Part shown: positions 1 to 8,044 of the stretch, in pieces
How positions within the stretch are numbered: position 1 is the first letter of the stretch
How the letters are laid out: each line of letters starts with the position of its first letter
Origin: an uncultured Eubacteriales bacterium
Lineage (GTDB): Bacteria > Bacillota > Clostridia > UMGS1883 > UMGS1540
NCBI GenBank assembly: GCA_900552775.1
Contig: USAP01000056.1
Coordinates: 1-10,468 of the forward strand
Direction: 5' to 3'
Length of the DNA: 10,468 nt
Notes under the pieces: generated by a model
The model's input: the letters and a program-made list of their open reading frames with translations, nothing else
Database searches by the model: none
Told to the model about the DNA's origin: nothing
Made by a program: the position numbers and the translations under genes

Positions 1-3
1 GAT

Positions 4-1296
4 ATGATTTTTAAAAATATAACTTTAATCGATGAAAATATGGTACCGTGTGAAAACATGTTTCTCGCAACACGGGACAATAAAATTGAATATATCGGCA
101 GGGAAGAGCCGAAAAAAGATTACGGAAGAGTTATAGACGGCAAAAACCGTCTTCTCATACCGGCTTTTTATAATGCGCATACGCACAGCCCCATGCAGCT
201 TTTGCGCGGTTACGGGGAAAATCTCAGCCTGATGGACTGGCTTTTCAAACGAATTTTCCCGTTTGAAGCACAGCTTAATTCAAATGATATATACTTCGGT
301 GCGCTTATGCACACAGCGGAGATGGCAAGGTTTGGCATAGTGGGAGCCACGGATATGTATAAAGACGGCATGTCGCTTTGCCGTGCTTTTGCCGACGGAG
401 GTGTAAAAGGCAATATTTCGACAGGCTGCACATGCTTTGACGACAGAGAATTTTCCGAAATGCACGACTATGAAGAAACACTTTCCATGCTTTCGGAATA
501 TAAAGGGTATGACAATGGCAGAATAATGCCTGAGTTTTCGCTTCATGCAGAATATACTTCAACCCCAAAAATTGTTGAGACTCTGGCAAATACGGCAAAA
601 CGTGTCGGCACAAGAATGAATGTTCACGTTTCAGAAACGGAAAATGAGGTCAGAGAGTGCAAAGAACGCCGTGACGGGAAAAGCCCGGTTAAGTATTTTG
701 CCGATCTCGGGCTTTTTGACGTGCCTTCGACAGCGGCACACTGCGTGCATATAGATGATGAGGACATAGAAATTCTTAAAAGTCACAGAGTGAGTGTTGC
801 CACCTGTCCGAAGAGTAATTTGAAACTTGCAAGCGGTGTGTGCCCGGCTGACAAGCTTTTGAAAAAAGGCGTAAATCTTGCTTTGGGAACAGACGGCACG
901 GCAAGCAATAACAACCTGAATATGCTGGAAGAGATAAAGTTTTTTGCATTGATTCACAAAGGAATAAGCGCAGACCCAAAAATAATTACCCCCGCAGAGG
1001 CTCTTTATGCCGCAACGCGCGCCGGAGCACTTTCTCAGGGGAGAGAGGACTGCGGTATTCTTAAAGAAGGTTTCAGGGCAGATATTGCAATGCTCGATAT
1101 AAGCGATGTATATATGAAACCCGTGCACAATATTCTTAATAACCTTATTTATTCTGCGGCAGGTACGGACGTGTGCATGACAATATGTGACGGAAAAATT
1201 TTGTATGAAAACGGAGAATATAAAGCGGTTGATATTGAAAGAGCGGAATATGAGGTTGAAAAATCGAGGAAGAGAATATTAAATGAGCTTTCGTAA
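4..1296 (+). CDS. Amidohydrolase, MTA/SAH deaminase-like (TRZ/ATZ family)
   Basis: Predicted cytosolic metal-dependent deaminase, 430 residues, the usual length for this family. The metal site is complete: HTH at residues 59-61, H208 in a VHVSETE motif (with E211), H246 in AAHCVHI and D297 in LGTDGTASNN. H181 in a SLHAEYTS motif is also typical of the family. The N-terminal strand region (residues 1-55) and the C-terminal segment form the small beta-sandwich seen in these enzymes. Known members deaminate 5-methylthioadenosine and S-adenosylhomocysteine (often named mtaD), but relatives act on guanine, chlorohydrolase substrates and other amines, so the substrate is inferred. The start lies three bases from the window edge, so its ribosome binding site cannot be seen and a slightly longer N-terminus is possible. 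It is 41 bases ahead of the next gene with no terminator between, so it may share a transcript with the glycosyltransferases. Confidence 0.85.
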   Translation: MIFKNITLIDENMVPCENMFLATRDNKIEYIGREEPKKDYGRVIDGKNRLLIPAFYNAHTHSPMQLLRGYGENLSLMDWLFKRIFPFEAQLNSNDIYFGALMHTAEMARFGIVGATDMYKDGMSLCRAFADGGVKGNISTGCTCFDDREFSEMHDYEETLSMLSEYKGYDNGRIMPEFSLHAEYTSTPKIVETLANTAKRVGTRMNVHVSETENEVRECKERRDGKSPVKYFADLGLFDVPSTAAHCVHIDDEDIEILKSHRVSVATCPKSNLKLASGVCPADKLLKKGVNLALGTDGTASNNNLNMLEEIKFFALIHKGISADPKIITPAEALYAATRAGALSQGREDCGILKEGFRADIAMLDISDVYMKPVHNILNNLIYSAAGTDVCMTICDGKILYENGEYKAVDIERAEYEVEKSRKRILNELS

Positions 1297-1337
1297 ATTT
1301 TGGCTGCATCGGATTGAGCGGCAGACAGGAGGGGCTT

Positions 1338-2618
1338 ATGACACTTGCGGCAACATCGTTTATTGTATATGTTATTTTTGCGGTTTTGGTTTGCTCTTTG
1401 GCAAAAAAAGACAGGCTTAACCTTTCCGGAAAATCATTTGTGTTTTTATCTGCCGCAGCGCTTTTGATGAGAATTTTGATAAGCGCTGTATTTGACGGAT
1501 ACGAAACCGATATGAATTGCTTTAAGGCATGGAGCGGCTATGCGGCATCGGTTTTACCGTGGGATTTTTATGACAGCGTATGGTGCGATTATCCGCCGGG
1601 ATATCTTTATATACTTTCTTTGGTAGGATTTTTGAAAAACATTTTCGGCGATATATCACCAATGTTTTACAGGGTCCTTATAAAACTGCCTGCTTGTCTG
1701 TGCGACGTTTTTACGGCATGGTTTATATTTAAAATACCAAACAAAAAAAGAGTATATCCGGGATGTGCCTCAGTTTTGTATTTGTTTTGCCCGGCTCTGA
1801 TTGCAAACTCCGCGGTTTGGGGTCAGGTTGACTCTGTTTTTACGCTTTTTATATGTCTTTTTGCTTTTGCTCTTTGTGAGAGGAAATATTACAGAGCTGC
1901 CCTGTACTTTGCGGCGGCTGTATTGCTTAAAGTCCAGGCATTGATGTTTGCGCCGCTGTGTATTTATGTTTTAATAAAAAGAACGGGTGAGGAAAAAGGA
2001 ATTTTTAAAAAATTCTGTGTTTGCGTGTGTATTTTTGCGGCTGTGGCCGCACTGGGAGTTTTGCCTTATGCGGCAAAACAGCCGCCGGGCTTTTTGTTTA
2101 AGCTGTATTTCGCAACGGCGGGGCAGTATCCGTATGCTTCGCTTAATGCCTTTAACTTTTTTTCAATGATAGGAAAAAACCTTGCGCCGTCTTCGGGTTT
2201 GTATTTAGGGATATCATATAGATGTCTCGGGTTTGTTAATATAGGAATATCGGTTTTTCTCTGCGGAATTCTATATATAAAAAACTGCAAAAAAGGTTCC
2301 GAATTTTATTGCGCGGCACTTTTGATTATGCTGATATTTACATTTGCGTCTGACATGCATGAAAGGTATTTGTTCTCTGCCATAGCGCTTTTTGCGGCTT
2401 CATATGCGCAAAGCGGAGACGGACGTTCTTTGGCGGCTGCGGGGCTTGCGGCATTTTCGCAATTTGTCAATGTTTCGTATCTTTATTATCTCAATACGCT
2501 GGGAACGGTTCATATTCCTCCTTCGGATGCGGTTTTACGCATATTTTCGGCTTTTACGGTAGCTGCGGCATTGGCGGCTTTAATATTTTTTATACCGAGA
2601 AAGGAAACGGATAAATGA
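1338..2618 (+). CDS. Multi-spanning membrane glycosyltransferase (GT-C type)
   Basis: A 426-residue, very hydrophobic protein with about ten predicted membrane segments, beginning with residues 3-22 and 33-52. After the second segment comes an acidic loop with E56 and D58 (YETDMN), where GT-C enzymes keep their catalytic acid. It is followed by DYPPGY at 84-89 and NSAVWGQVDS around 157-166, motifs typical of bacterial polyprenyl-phosphate-sugar dependent mannosyltransferase-like proteins (GT39/GT87/DUF2029 relatives). Predicted role: transfer of a sugar from a lipid carrier on the outer face of the membrane; sugar and acceptor are unknown. The start chosen is the ATG preceded by AGGAGGGG a few bases upstream; an in-frame TTG at 1314 would add eight residues but has no better site. 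The last four bases overlap the start of the next gene, which argues for coupled translation and a shared pathway. Confidence 0.8.
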   Translation: MTLAATSFIVYVIFAVLVCSLAKKDRLNLSGKSFVFLSAAALLMRILISAVFDGYETDMNCFKAWSGYAASVLPWDFYDSVWCDYPPGYLYILSLVGFLKNIFGDISPMFYRVLIKLPACLCDVFTAWFIFKIPNKKRVYPGCASVLYLFCPALIANSAVWGQVDSVFTLFICLFAFALCERKYYRAALYFAAAVLLKVQALMFAPLCIYVLIKRTGEEKGIFKKFCVCVCIFAAVAALGVLPYAAKQPPGFLFKLYFATAGQYPYASLNAFNFFSMIGKNLAPSSGLYLGISYRCLGFVNIGISVFLCGILYIKNCKKGSEFYCAALLIMLIFTFASDMHERYLFSAIALFAASYAQSGDGRSLAAAGLAAFSQFVNVSYLYYLNTLGTVHIPPSDAVLRIFSAFTVAAALAALIFFIPRKETDK

Positions 2619-4258
2619 AAAAGAAATTAAACAGAAAAGATTTTATAATTATCTGTGCGGTAACGGTTTTGTATGCTGTTTTGGCTTTTATAAATCTTGG
2701 AGATATGCATGCGCCGCAGACAAAACCTGCGGCAGCTGACAGGCTGGCGCTTATGAGGTTTGCCGATACCGAGTCAATAGATGAAATAATATATTACAAA
2801 GGGCTCGGAGACGGTGAAATTGCCGTCTACACTTCGGAAGACGGTGAGGAGTGGGAACTTTGCGATTCGTTTGAAACCGGCAATGTTTTTGCATGGAATA
2901 AACTCGATTGCGCACCCGTGACGCAGTATCTCGGGATAAGCGTAAGCGGAGAAGCGGATATATATGAATTCGGAATCAGAAACATCAGCGGAGAAAATGT
3001 AACCGTGCCGAACAATTCGCACGAGTGGTTTGATGAGCAGGATATGCTGCCCGATAAAATATCATATAAAAACAGTACGTACTTTGACGAAATATATCAC
3101 GTTCGCACCGCTTATGAGCATTTGCACGGAGCGGAACCGTACGAGATAACACATCCGCCGCTCGGGAAAATTCTTATAGCGATAGGAATAAAAATTTTCG
3201 GCATGACGCCCTTCGGATGGCGCTTTATGGGCACTCTTTTCGGTATAATGATGCTGCCGCTTATGTATGCCTTTGCCAAAAGAATATTCGGAAATTCTTT
3301 TATCGCTGCTGCTGCAATGCTTTTAATGACATTTGATTTTATGCATTTCACTCAAACAAGGATAGCTACCATAGACTCATTTGCCGTCTTTTTTATAATG
3401 CTAATGTATTATTTCATGTATATTTATTACGACAGCACCTCGGAAGAACTGCCTATGGGGCGCGCACTCGGTGTTTTGGCTCTTTGCGGATTTTCGTTCG
3501 CTTTGGGGGTTGCCACAAAATGGATTTGTATATATGCCGGTGCGGGGCTTGCCGTTCTTTTTACTTTGGCAACTGTAAGACGCGAAAAAGAGAAAAATGG
3601 TCAGTGGCTCAAAATATGTCTTTGCTGCATTGGATTTTTCATCGCCGTACCTCTTTTGGTGTACTTTTTGTCGTATATACCGTATTATATTGCCGATAAA
3701 AGTCAAAGTCCTTTGAGTATTTTGATTGTAAATCAAAAATATATGATATCTTATCACGGGCATCTTGTAGATGAGCATCCTTTTAAATCGCCGTGGTACG
3801 AATGGCCGATTGTAAAAAGACCAATATGGTTTTACGGTGCAACGGACAGAGTGGCAGACGGTATGGCTTCAAGTATAGTAAGCTTTGGCAATCCGCTTAT
3901 TTGGTGGTGCTGCTCGGCAGCCATGGTGTATCTTATTGTGACAAAAATGAAGAACAGAAAAATGCGCTTTTTGGTGATTGCATTCCTGTCGCAGTTTTTG
4001 CCGTGGGTATTGGTTCCTCGCTCTATGTTTATATACCATTTCTTTGCGAGTGTACCGTTTATTATGCTTGCGCTCTCAGCCGTGTTTGATGAGATTTGCA
4101 TGAAATTTAAATGGGGCAGAAAAGCGGTAGTAAGTTTTCTCTCCGTATCCGCATTACTTTTTATTATATTTTACCCCATACTTTCAGGTATGACCGTAAG
4201 CCGCGGATATGTGAACAACTTTTTAAAATGGTTTAAATCGTGGGATATTTCTTATTAA
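2615..4258 (+). CDS. Protein O-mannosyltransferase family (GT39) with N-terminal discoidin-like insert
   Basis: A 547-residue membrane protein. Residues 10-28 form a first membrane segment. After an outer domain comes YFDEIYHVRTAYEHL (about 156-170), with the acidic pair D158-E159 that is catalytic in PMT enzymes, then THPPLGK (179-185) and GWRFMGTLFG (201-210), all hallmark GT39 motifs. The remainder is membrane helices ending in the short PMT C-terminal four-helix region. PMT enzymes transfer mannose from polyprenyl-phosphate mannose to Ser/Thr of exported proteins; here donor and acceptor are inferred. Residues about 45-135 are unusual: a beta-rich segment with a VYTSEDGEEW motif, like the S-x-DG-x-x-W strand of F5/8 type C (discoidin) domains, placed between helix 1 and the catalytic loop. 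No MIR domain is present. The start overlaps the previous stop (ATGA) and has AAGGA nine bases upstream. No clear terminator follows. Confidence 0.88.
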   Translation: MKKKLNRKDFIIICAVTVLYAVLAFINLGDMHAPQTKPAAADRLALMRFADTESIDEIIYYKGLGDGEIAVYTSEDGEEWELCDSFETGNVFAWNKLDCAPVTQYLGISVSGEADIYEFGIRNISGENVTVPNNSHEWFDEQDMLPDKISYKNSTYFDEIYHVRTAYEHLHGAEPYEITHPPLGKILIAIGIKIFGMTPFGWRFMGTLFGIMMLPLMYAFAKRIFGNSFIAAAAMLLMTFDFMHFTQTRIATIDSFAVFFIMLMYYFMYIYYDSTSEELPMGRALGVLALCGFSFALGVATKWICIYAGAGLAVLFTLATVRREKEKNGQWLKICLCCIGFFIAVPLLVYFLSYIPYYIADKSQSPLSILIVNQKYMISYHGHLVDEHPFKSPWYEWPIVKRPIWFYGATDRVADGMASSIVSFGNPLIWWCCSAAMVYLIVTKMKNRKMRFLVIAFLSQFLPWVLVPRSMFIYHFFASVPFIMLALSAVFDEICMKFKWGRKAVVSFLSVSALLFIIFYPILSGMTVSRGYVNNFLKWFKSWDISY

Positions 4259-4346
4259 AAAGAAGGAATTTAAGATTAAATAACGAATATTTGAAGTAGA
4301 AGATGAAAATCTTCAATTGTATTTATTATCGAAGGGATGTGTACTT

Positions 4347-4865
4347 ATGAAGGTAAGGATTTCGGGAAGAAAAATGGAGGTTCAGGACAAACTGATTAAG
4401 ATTGCGGAAAAGAAAATCGATAAGCTTTCAAAATTCTTCGGCGATGACGCCGAGGCGGTTATGACATTTTCAGAACAGAAAGACAGCAAAACCGTTGAGA
4501 TGACTATTTTCAGCGCCGGCATGATTTACCGCGCTGAGGAAACTTGCCTTGATGAATATGCGGCAATCGATAAGGTTGTCGATGTTATTGAAAGACAGAT
4601 AAGAAAGAATAAAACAAGACTTGAAAAACGTTTGAGAGATACGGCTTTTTCCGTTCCGGATGAAAAACCCGAGGAAGAAGAAAAAGAATTTAAAATAGTG
4701 AAAACCAAAAAACACGCTCTTAAACCCATGAGCGCCGAGGAAGCAATTTTGCAGATGAACCTTTTGGGACATCAGTTTTTTGTGTTTTTAAATGCCGAAA
4801 CGGATGAAGACAATATCGTATATAAACGCCGCGACGGAAATTACGGACTTATAGAAATCGGCTGA
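4347..4865 (+). CDS. hpf: Ribosome hibernation promoting factor, long form
   Basis: A 172-residue protein that binds the 30S subunit at the mRNA/tRNA channel and drives 70S dimerisation (100S particles) in slow growth. Residues 1 to about 100 are the RaiA/HPF N-domain, starting MKVRISGRKMEV. A charged linker rich in Glu and Lys (about 105-122) leads to the C-terminal dimerisation domain (about 126-172), recognised by KPMSAEEAILQMNLLGHQF and YKRRDGNYGLIEI. Two-domain architecture and length match the long HPF of Bacillota, not the short gammaproteobacterial form. The start is the ATG with AAGGG ten bases upstream; an in-frame TTG at 4317 gives ten extra residues outside the family consensus. 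The 88-base gap upstream contains a small 6-bp hairpin (4299-4314) but no convincing promoter. RNase M5 follows after 23 bases, probably co-transcribed. Confidence 0.95.
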   Translation: MKVRISGRKMEVQDKLIKIAEKKIDKLSKFFGDDAEAVMTFSEQKDSKTVEMTIFSAGMIYRAEETCLDEYAAIDKVVDVIERQIRKNKTRLEKRLRDTAFSVPDEKPEEEEKEFKIVKTKKHALKPMSAEEAILQMNLLGHQFFVFLNAETDEDNIVYKRRDGNYGLIEIG

Positions 4866-4888
4866 TTTACGGCAGGACAAGGAATAAA

Positions 4889-5470
4889 ATGAGAATAAAA
4901 CAGGCGGTTGTTGTTGAAGGAACATATGACAAAATCAAGCTTTCCGAAGCTTTAAACGCTATGGTTATAACAACAGACGGATTTGACATTATGCATAACA
5001 CCGAAAAGCTTGACTATATCAGAAAGCTTGCAAAAACATGCGGCATTGTTGTACTTACGGATTCCGACAGAGCGGGATTTATGATACGCAATTTCATTAA
5101 AGGCGCGGTTCCCGAGGGGGAGGTTTTGCACGCGTTTGTTCCAGATTTAAAGGGAAAGGAAAAACGCAAAAAAAAGCCGTCACGCGAAGGACTTCTGGGA
5201 GTTGAAGGCATGAGCGCGGATATAATAAGAGAAGCACTGATAAAAGCAGGCTGCCGCGAAGATTCCGGAAAGAATAAAGAAAAAATTACAAAGACCGATT
5301 TTTTTGAGGATGGGCTCATAGGCGGAGAATACAGCCGCGAAAAAAGAGATTGTCTTGCAAAAATGCTCGGACTGCCGAAAAGAATTTCCGCGAACGGACT
5401 GCTTGAAGCCGTAAACCGTTTTTTGAGCCGTGAAGAGTATAAAAAGACGGTAACGGAGCTAAATACGTAA
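4889..5470 (+). CDS. rnmV: Ribonuclease M5 (5S rRNA maturation)
   Basis: A 193-residue Toprim nuclease that trims precursor 5S rRNA on both strands in Bacillota, together with ribosomal protein L18 in the known system. The Toprim core is visible: VVVEGTYDK with the catalytic Glu at residue 10, and LTDSDRAG with Asp at 58 and 60. The following KGKEKRKKKPSREGLLGVEG segment (about 88-107) is the basic stretch typical of RNase M5. The rest is the family's helical C-terminal domain. AAGGA lies five bases before the ATG. In many Bacillota rnmV sits directly upstream of rsmA (ksgA); here it lies between hpf and a terminator, so that link is broken. Its position behind hpf still makes ribosome-related sense. 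Confidence 0.93.
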   Translation: MRIKQAVVVEGTYDKIKLSEALNAMVITTDGFDIMHNTEKLDYIRKLAKTCGIVVLTDSDRAGFMIRNFIKGAVPEGEVLHAFVPDLKGKEKRKKKPSREGLLGVEGMSADIIREALIKAGCREDSGKNKEKITKTDFFEDGLIGGEYSREKRDCLAKMLGLPKRISANGLLEAVNRFLSREEYKKTVTELNT

Positions 5471-5473
5471 ATT

Positions 5474-5520
5474 TTTATCGGAGTACGGAAAATACTTGCC
5501 GTACTCCGATAAATAATTTT
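5474..5520 (+). terminator. Intrinsic terminator after rnmV
   Basis: Perfect 15-bp inverted repeat: TTTATCGGAGTACGG at 5474-5488 and its complement at 5499-5513, with a 10-base loop. The downstream U tract is short and interrupted (TAATTTT to 5520). The upstream side begins with a T run, so the hairpin could also work on the opposite strand. It starts three bases after the rnmV stop and separates this unit from the rplU promoter, which fits a terminator. Confidence 0.8.
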
Positions 5521-5551
5521 GAGAAAATTTATGATAATCGGAAAAAATAAG

Positions 5552-5580
5552 TTGACTTTTATATTATTTTGTGTTACAAT
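5552..5580 (+). promoter_or_regulatory. Sigma-A promoter for rplU-prp-rpmA
   Basis: TTGACT at 5552-5557 and TACAAT at 5575-5580, separated by exactly 17 AT-rich bases. Each hexamer differs from the housekeeping consensus at one position. Transcription would begin near the G pair at 5586-5587, which places the L21 leader at the very 5' end of the RNA. This is the strongest promoter seen in the window. Confidence 0.85.
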
Positions 5581-5585
5581 ACATA

Positions 5586-5656
5586 GGTAACCGCTTGAGA
5601 TATGGTTTTAAAGCTTTGCGCTGCCATGATCAGCGAGTCCTAATATTATGGGGGGT
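5586..5656 (+). ncRNA. Ribosomal protein L21 leader (cis-regulatory RNA)
   Basis: The untranslated leader of rplU carries the short conserved blocks I recall for the Bacillota L21 leader: ACCGCTTGAG at 5590-5599, AAGCTTTGC at 5611-5619 and CAGCGAGTCCTAA at 5631-5643. A 5-bp hairpin CGCTG/CAGCG (5619-5623 with 5631-5635) is directly visible, and GCTT at 5593-5596 can pair with AAGC at 5611-5614. The last part includes the G-rich ribosome binding site before rplU. Such leaders are thought to let a ribosomal protein, probably L21, repress its own operon; the ligand is not proven by the sequence. The assignment rests on remembered consensus blocks, and a covariance search with the Rfam L21_leader model would settle it. 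Confidence 0.78.
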
Positions 5657-5663
5657 GTAAAGA

Positions 5664-5972
5664 ATGTACGCAATTATCGAGACAGGCGGAAAGCAGTATA
5701 AGGTTTCCGAAGGTGATGTAATTTTTGTTGAAAAGCTCGAGGCGGAAGAGGGCGCAAGCGTTTCTTTTGACAAGGTTTTGGCTGTAGGTGCCGAAGACGG
5801 ACTTAAAGTCGGCGATGCTGCAAGCAGCGCAAGCGTTTCGGCAAAGGTTCTTAAAAACGGTAAGAATAAAAAGATTATCGTATTTAAGTACAAGCCCAAA
5901 AAAGGCTATCGCAGAAAACAGGGTCACCGTCAGCCTTTCACAAAAGTTCAGATTGAAAAAATCAACGGCTGA
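5664..5972 (+). CDS. rplU: 50S ribosomal protein L21
   Basis: A 102-residue large-subunit protein that binds 23S rRNA. The N-terminus [18 protein letters not shown] and the basic C-terminal stretch [19 protein letters not shown] (residues about 77-95) are diagnostic, and the length is normal. The ribosome binding site is a run of six G followed by TG, about eight bases before the ATG, at the end of the L21 leader. It is the first gene of a promoter-leader-rplU-prp-rpmA unit; prp starts five bases after its stop. Confidence 0.97.
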   Translation: MYAIIETGGKQYKVSEGDVIFVEKLEAEEGASVSFDKVLAVGAEDGLKVGDAASSASVSAKVLKNGKNKKIIVFKYKPKKGYRRKQGHRQPFTKVQIEKING

Positions 5973-5977
5973 GTAAA

Positions 5978-6295
5978 ATGACGGAATTGATTTTAAAAAA
6001 AGAAAGCGGCAGTATTGTTTTCTTTGAAGGAAAAGGTCACACAGGATATGCGGAAGAAGGAAGCGACATTGTGTGCGCATCCGTTTCATCCGTTTTGTGG
6101 TGCACGGTAAACGGACTTATAAATGTCTTGAACATTCCCGTTTCGTATGAGGAAAAAGACGGTTTTTTATCATGTGAGATCCGATGTGCCGGTAGAAAAC
6201 GAACAGAAGCTGATATTTTGCTTCGTTCAATGGAACTCTTTATTGATGAACTTCATAAACAGTATCCCGCATTTGTCAAAAAATCGGAGGTGTAA
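5978..6295 (+). CDS. prp: Ribosomal-processing cysteine protease Prp
   Basis: A 105-residue protease (YsxB family) that removes the N-terminal extension of ribosomal protein L27 in Bacillota and relatives. The signature is clear: [20 protein letters not shown] at residues 18-37, with catalytic His21 and Cys33. It lies between the two ribosomal protein genes, the conserved position for this family. There is almost no ribosome binding site before its ATG and the gap to rplU is five bases, so translation is probably coupled to rplU. The end of the gene carries the GGAGGTG site used by rpmA, so prp and rpmA are tightly packed. Confidence 0.95.
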   Translation: MTELILKKESGSIVFFEGKGHTGYAEEGSDIVCASVSSVLWCTVNGLINVLNIPVSYEEKDGFLSCEIRCAGRKRTEADILLRSMELFIDELHKQYPAFVKKSEV

Positions 6296-6299
6296 AACC

Positions 6300-6581
6300 A
6301 TGTATATGCTTAACATTCAGTTATTCGCACATAAAAAGGGTGTTGGTAGCACAAAAAACGGACGTGACAGCGAAAGCAAACGTCTCGGTGTTAAGAAGGC
6401 TGACGGTCAGACTGTTTTGGCAGGAAATATTCTTGTAAGACAGAGAGGAACCAAGATTCATCCCGGAATCAACGTAGGCCGCGGCAGTGACGACACGCTT
6501 TTTGCTCTTGAATCGGGCAAAGTTAAATTTGAGCGCGTAGGAAAAGACAAAAAAAGAGTTAGCGTTTATGCTGCACAGTAA
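6300..6581 (+). CDS. rpmA: 50S ribosomal protein L27 precursor with Prp-cleaved extension
   Basis: A 93-residue L27. The mature protein would begin at [20 protein letters not shown] (residues 11-30), with the conserved [20 protein letters not shown] further on. Residues 1-10, [10 protein letters not shown], match the extension found in Bacillota L27, which Prp cuts after the LNxQxFA motif; removal is needed because the L27 N-terminus reaches the peptidyl transferase centre. The start at 6300 is seven bases from GGAGGTG at 6286-6292; a second in-frame ATG at 6306 would leave 13 bases, less favourable, and would shorten the extension by two residues. A longer frame extends upstream through prp but is not coding. 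A terminator follows 42 bases later. Confidence 0.96.
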   Translation: MYMLNIQLFAHKKGVGSTKNGRDSESKRLGVKKADGQTVLAGNILVRQRGTKIHPGINVGRGSDDTLFALESGKVKFERVGKDKKRVSVYAAQ

Positions 6582-6623
6582 TCTTTTATCCTGCGGCGTG
6601 TGAATTAAATTTTATGATTTAAA

Positions 6624-6669
6624 AGAAGCTGTAGCAACATTTATTCGGTTGTCTGCAGCTTTTTGTTTT
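6624..6669 (+). terminator. Intrinsic terminator after rpmA
   Basis: AGCTGTAGCAAC at 6627-6638 pairs with GTTGTCTGCAGCT at 6648-6660, giving 12 pairs (one G-U) with a single bulged T on the 3' side and a nine-base loop. A-rich sequence before the stem and TTTTTGTTTT at 6660-6669 complete a normal Rho-independent terminator. It closes the rplU-prp-rpmA unit, so obg is partly or wholly separately transcribed. Confidence 0.85.
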
Positions 6670-6697
6670 CAGTCGGCTGTGACGGGATGAACATAAT
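6669..6697 (+). promoter_or_regulatory. Weak candidate promoter for obg
   Basis: CATAAT at 6692-6697 is one base from the -10 consensus. Seventeen bases upstream, TTCAGT at 6669-6674 matches only three of six -35 positions. Some promoter is expected between the rpmA terminator and obg, and this is the best pair I can find. Transcription would start near 6704. It overlaps the terminator's T tract by one base. Alternatively obg is read by leak-through from the rplU promoter. Confidence 0.3.
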
Positions 6698-6732
6698 CAT
6701 TTCTTTGAACTTCCCGTGCACGGAGGAAAGGT

Positions 6733-8015
<1,283 letters not shown>

Positions 8016-8044
8016 TTTTTTTGAGACGGGCGGAGAATTGAATT

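Noticed and set aside
631..1128. 165-codon open frame on the minus strand
   Set aside because: Lies entirely inside the amidohydrolase, which has every metal ligand; the minus-strand product has no family resemblance and no convincing start.
1314..1337. TTG start adding eight residues to the first glycosyltransferase
   Set aside because: AGGAGGGG is correctly placed for the ATG at 1338, and the extra residues are polar ahead of a membrane segment.
4299..4314. GAAGAT-GAAA-ATCTTC hairpin as a terminator after the O-mannosyltransferase
   Set aside because: Only six AT-rich pairs and followed by AATTGTATTTATTA, not a T run; too weak to call, although the tetraloop is neat.
4259..4346. raiA-type structured RNA ahead of hpf
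   Set aside because: The gap is only 88 bases, much shorter than I recall for that RNA class, and no complex fold is visible.
5646..6089. 147-codon minus-strand frame antisense to rplU and prp
   Set aside because: Both plus-strand genes are diagnostic and conserved; the antisense product is a shadow.
6147..6299. N-terminal extension of L27 through the prp gene
   Set aside because: The frame is open by chance; GGAGGTG and the conserved pre-sequence place the real start at 6300, and the upstream bases code for the end of Prp in another frame.
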